From the NCBI GenBank assembly GCA_946480965.1, contig CAMLMI010000168.1, forward strand, positions 1 to 9,543: a DNA stretch of 9,543 nt, read 5' to 3'. This DNA comes from an uncultured Verrucomicrobiales bacterium (GTDB lineage Bacteria; Verrucomicrobiota; Verrucomicrobiae; Limisphaerales; CANJSG01). The position numbers and the translations under genes were made by a program. Shown here piece after piece: positions 7,530 to 9,543 of this stretch. The notes beneath the pieces are model-generated. The model ran no database searches. It was not told where the DNA came from and saw only the letters and a program-made list of their open reading frames with translations. How positions within the stretch are numbered: position 1 is the stretch's first letter; each line of letters starts with the position of its first letter.

Positions 7530-7572
7530 GTCGCGCCGAAAAGGGAACCCGCGGGCCGCGAACCGGCGCGAC
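7530..7572 (-). promoter_or_regulatory. GC-rich inverted repeat in the glgP leader
   Basis: A perfect 9-bp inverted repeat, GTCGCGCCG (7530-7538) and CGGCGCGAC (7564-7572), encloses 25 bases that include CGCG-GGC-CGCG. Its near edge is 16 bases from the glgP start codon, so it could form a leader hairpin or act as an operator for the LacI-type regulator. No T-tract follows directly on the minus strand, so it is not an obvious terminator. Function is inferred from position only. Confidence 0.4.
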
Positions 7573-7604
7573 GTTACGGAGCGGGACAGTCCGTCCGCAA
7601 ACGG

Positions 7605-7632
7605 AAAAACCCGCGACCTTGCGGACGCGGGT
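7605..7632 (-). terminator. Rho-independent terminator of the DUF6370-like gene
   Basis: On the minus strand, ACCCGCG pairs with CGCGGGT (7 bp, 10-base loop), and the second arm runs into TTTTT then CC. It begins 24 bases past the stop codon at 7657. It would insulate the downstream glgP operon from read-through. Confidence 0.75.
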
Positions 7633-7656
7633 CTGCGAAAACGGTGCCGGGGCCGG

Positions 7657-7974
7657 TTACTTCTTCGCGGCGACGGCCTCGATCTTGGAGACGGTGAGGA
7701 TGTCCTTGCCGTCCTTCTTGGAGACGGTGCCGGTGGCCTTGGCGGACTTGGACTCGGAGCAGATCTCCTTGTGGAAATCGGCTCCGGGCTTGCCCTCGAG
7801 ATAGTAGGTGACCGTCTTGCCGTCCTTTTCCACCTGGAGGACGGAGGTGCATTTTTCGGCCTTCTTCAGGTCGCACTTGGCGCAGGTGGCCTTGCCGGAC
7901 AGCGTCACTTCCTCGGCGGAAGCGGTGAACGTGGCCGTGACGAACAACGCGGCGATGAGGGAAAGAGTTTTCAT
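7657..7974 (-). CDS. Small exported cysteine-containing protein, DUF6370-like
   Basis: A 105-residue protein with a signal peptide (residues 1-20, cleavage near ASA/EEV). The mature part of about 85 residues begins EEVTLSGKATCAKCDLKKAEKC. It has Cys31 and Cys34 as a CxxC pair, Cys42 eight residues on, and HKEIC with His68 and Cys72. TGTVSKKDGKDILTVSKIEAV follows as two beta strands. Strand-rich 'GKATCAKC...KAEKCTSVL' followed by 'GTV..KDGK..L' matches, from memory, small exported DUF6370 proteins of Verrucomicrobia and Planctomycetes; their function is not established. The Cys/His set could bind a metal or form disulphides. The start at 7974 is chosen over in-frame upstream codons because the signal peptide begins there. 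It has no Shine-Dalgarno, but a 6-bp hairpin sits 12 bases upstream. It diverges from the anchored surface-protein gene. Confidence 0.8.
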   Translation of the reverse strand: MKTLSLIAALFVTATFTASAEEVTLSGKATCAKCDLKKAEKCTSVLQVEKDGKTVTYYLEGKPGADFHKEICSESKSAKATGTVSKKDGKDILTVSKIEAVAAKK

Positions 7975-7986
7975 AGGCAGTGATGG

Positions 7987-8004
7987 TTGGCTGACGGGAG
8001 CCAA
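7987..8004 (-). promoter_or_regulatory. Small inverted repeat in the leader of the DUF6370-like gene
   Basis: TTGGCT and AGCCAA (6 bp, perfect) flank GACGGG on the plus strand, ending 12 bases before the start codon at 7974. It may form an mRNA hairpin near the initiation region. The short stem could be chance, so confidence is low. Confidence 0.25.
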
Positions 8005-8110
8005 GGTAGGAGCAGAGCCGAGGAGATCAAATGCAAAGTTCGGGGCGTTCGAGCGCGATCCCTGCATGTCGCGAACATCCGGGACGGACAAGAAACAAGG
8101 CGACTATCTC

Positions 8111-8126
8111 AAGATCGGGTGATCTT
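8111..8126. promoter_or_regulatory. Palindromic site AAGATC-GGGT-GATCTT, possible operator
   Basis: A perfect 6-bp inverted repeat with a 4-base centre lies in the divergent gap between the DUF6370-like and surface-protein genes, just upstream of a candidate plus-strand promoter. Its position suits a regulator binding site. No regulator can be named. Confidence 0.25.
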
Positions 8127-8132
8127 CGCCAA

Positions 8133-8161
8133 TTGTCCGGCCGAGAGCCGGCGCCTACCCT
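8133..8161 (+). promoter_or_regulatory. Candidate sigma-70-like promoter for the surface-protein operon
   Basis: TTGTCC (8133-8138) and TACCCT (8156-8161) are separated by exactly 17 bases. They match 4 of 6 and 3 of 6 of the sigma-70 consensus. Transcription would begin near 8168, leaving a leader of about 76 bases. The match is weak and housekeeping consensus in this lineage is uncertain. Confidence 0.3.
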
Positions 8162-8243
8162 GTGATCGGGTCTCCGGCCGATGCGGCGTGGGGTTTTCTT
8201 CGACAGGGACCATCGGCGGCCCGAACCGTCCATGCCCATTCCC

Positions 8244-9335
8244 ATGAAACCATCGAATGCCGTGCTGCCCATGGTCGTTCTTTCCGTGATCGGTCTTCCA
8301 GGTGCGGGAGTCCTGTTCGGGACCGAACCGCTCCCGCCGACCGCGGTCACGGGAAAGGAATATTCCGGGAGCGTGTTTCCACCGGTTCCCTTGCCGCCGA
8401 CGCCGTCGATACTCTGGGATGGTTTGGGCAATGAGATGGGGCTGGGCGGCGACTTCCACGACGCGATGGCCCACCGGCGGGACGCCCATTTCCATGATGT
8501 CGCCTATCGGAATGCCGCAGCGCTCTTGGTTTCGTTCTGGGGTCCGACCGACGATGGCGCGCTCATTTCCTATGAAAGCCCCGACGGCAGCCGGGGCCCA
8601 TGGGCGCGACCCGAACAGATCAGCCGATTTCCCACCGACGTGGATGCGCTGGAGGTCGGAGGGCCGGAGTGGGTGTCGAACACGGACTTCTACTCCAGCT
8701 TCAGCGACCAAGGCGGCACGGTCGCCATTCATACCCGGACGGGATACCCGGTCTTGCCGTCCGATGAACTGGCCTGGGCGCTCGGCCTGGTGCCCGGAGC
8801 CGGCACCGTCAACGGGGTGGCCTTGAGCGACGCCGAAATCGGCGACTTGGCCCGCGCGATCAATCTGGACGCGCTGATGTATCATCGGAACCAAGCGGAC
8901 GATTCGGCGATTGATCGAGACCCGCGTCCTCCGATCCCGCCCGACCTGCCCTTTGCCGGCGACGAGATCCTGTTCTCGATCGAGCCGTTGCGGCTGCCCG
9001 GTGGAGGATTCCTGTTCGATGGCGGCGAGATCTGGACCTACACGATCAACGGCGGCGACCCGGCCCAGTTCCTCGACCACGGAGGCCATCTCTGGAACAC
9101 GGAGTTCGATGTCCGCGGGACGTTTGGCGTCTTCTCCGAAAACGTGGATGCCCTGGAGGCGGTTGCCCTCACCCCGGTGCCGGAGGCCGGGACCGTGGCG
9201 GCATCGGGTTTGTTGGCGGCGATGGTGGCGATGCGGATTCTCCGGCGCGGATGCTGGTCTGGCTCGGGACTGCCATTCGAACGGCAACCCGCAGCCCGTG
9301 AAGAAGCGGCTACAACCTCGGCATGGACCCCATGA
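8244..9335 (+). CDS. Exported protein with PEP-CTERM-like C-terminal anchor; first of a tandem family
   Basis: A 363-residue protein I do not recognise as a named family. Residues 1-26 form a signal peptide ending near LFG. LPPTAVTGKEYS follows at 30-41, then a proline-rich stretch repeating PLPPT, and LWDG (57-60). The rest is acidic, has no cysteine before residue 337, and reads like a beta-rich secreted domain (GDEILFSIEPL at 239-249, IWTYTINGGDP at 263-273). VDALE occurs twice (133-137 and 301-305). Near the C-terminus VPEAGT (312-317), a hydrophobic segment (318-333) and RILRRG (331-336) form a PEP-CTERM/exosortase-type sorting signal, with VPEA instead of VPEP. Unusually, 27 residues follow the arginine cluster. 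The start at 8244 is preferred over 8181 and 8232 because it puts the motif at residues 30-41, exactly as in the next gene. The stop overlaps that gene's start (ATGA). Confidence 0.75.
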   Translation: MKPSNAVLPMVVLSVIGLPGAGVLFGTEPLPPTAVTGKEYSGSVFPPVPLPPTPSILWDGLGNEMGLGGDFHDAMAHRRDAHFHDVAYRNAAALLVSFWGPTDDGALISYESPDGSRGPWARPEQISRFPTDVDALEVGGPEWVSNTDFYSSFSDQGGTVAIHTRTGYPVLPSDELAWALGLVPGAGTVNGVALSDAEIGDLARAINLDALMYHRNQADDSAIDRDPRPPIPPDLPFAGDEILFSIEPLRLPGGGFLFDGGEIWTYTINGGDPAQFLDHGGHLWNTEFDVRGTFGVFSENVDALEAVALTPVPEAGTVAASGLLAAMVAMRILRRGCWSGSGLPFERQPAAREEAATTSAWTP

Positions 9336-9543
9336 ACTCTGCCTGCATATCCAAGACCCTGCCCACGGCGGCTCTCGGCTGGGCGACCGGCCTGATTGCG
9401 CTGTCTGCTACGACGCCCCTCCCACCAACTGCGGTTACTGGGAAGGAATACTCCGATGGCGACATGGTGATACTGGAAAACAGCCATCCAGCTTGGCTCT
9501 GGGATGGAGCCGGAGGATTGAGGGGCGCCTCCATTTGGGACGG
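9332..9543 (+). CDS. Second member of the tandem surface-protein family, truncated by the window end
   Basis: A reading frame open at the right edge; 70 complete codons are visible. ATG at 9332 overlaps the previous stop as ATGA, a classic sign of translational coupling; an in-frame ATG at 9323 is the alternative. Residues 1-27 are a probable signal peptide (hydrophobic TAALGWATGLIALSA). LPPTAVTGKEYS then occupies residues 30-41, identical in sequence and position to the upstream protein, and LWDG occurs at 56-59 against 57-60 upstream. Beyond that the visible parts differ (DGDMVILENSHPAW), and a second WDG is at 69-71. Seven of the twelve motif codons differ from the upstream gene, all silently, so this is an old, selected paralogue and not a recent copy. 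Its function and C-terminal anchor cannot be seen. Confidence 0.75.
   Translation, partial: MNSACISKTLPTAALGWATGLIALSATTPLPPTAVTGKEYSDGDMVILENSHPAWLWDGAGGLRGASIWD

Noticed and set aside
5426..7804. Long plus-strand open frame (792 codons) opposite the phosphorylase gene
   Set aside because: It is the mirror of a codon-biased GC-rich gene. The translation is low-complexity, rich in valine, glutamate, glycine, alanine and leucine, and matches no domain, while the opposite strand encodes an unmistakable phosphorylase.
8109..9287. Minus-strand open frame opposite the surface-protein gene
   Set aside because: It has no signal peptide or domain. The apparent repeat EYSFPVTAVGG in two minus-strand frames is only the antisense reading of the LPPTAVTGKEYS codons.
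1..9543. CRISPR arrays, tRNA or rRNA genes, insertion sequences, phage genes
   Set aside because: I saw no regularly spaced repeats, no cloverleaf or rRNA-like sequence, and no transposase, integrase or phage structural motif in either strand.

Overview
This is a GC-rich, gene-dense bacterial chromosomal segment. It most resembles a member of the Verrucomicrobiota (or a neighbouring PVC lineage). The reasons are a PEP-CTERM-type surface protein, a small cysteine-containing exported protein of the DUF6370 type, exported Dabb-type and NTF2-like small proteins, a palindromic repeat pair of a kind I associate with verrucomicrobial genomes, and the near absence of Shine-Dalgarno sequences. The phylum assignment is inference; nothing in the window proves it.

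Left part (1-2469): two minus-strand genes, a variant signal peptidase I and an exported NlpI-like TPR protein, form a short operon. They diverge from two plus-strand genes encoding small exported proteins, a Dabb-domain protein and an NTF2-like protein of unknown role. The 137-base gap at 1428-1564 must hold both promoters, but I could not recognise either one.

Spacer 2470-2629: the convergent gap between the NTF2-like gene and the LacI gene holds a head-to-head pair of REP-like hairpins (2485-2508 and 2585-2608).

Centre (2630-7513): four tightly packed minus-strand genes read in the order alpha-glucan phosphorylase, TlyA-type rRNA methyltransferase, NAD kinase, LacI-family regulator. Gaps are 23 bases, then a 17-base overlap, then 18 bases, so one operon is likely. 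The tlyA-nadK pairing is a common bacterial neighbourhood. The phosphorylase suggests glycogen or maltodextrin breakdown, and the terminal LacI protein may link the cluster to sugar availability. A GC-rich inverted repeat lies just before the phosphorylase start.

Right part (7605-9543): a minus-strand DUF6370-like gene ends in a clear Rho-independent terminator. It diverges from a plus-strand gene for an exported protein with a C-terminal VPE-type anchor. That gene overlaps by ATGA the start of a second, window-truncated gene. Both proteins carry the same 12-residue motif LPPTAVTGKEYS at residues 30-41, encoded with only synonymous differences. This tandem family is the least explained and most interesting part of the window.
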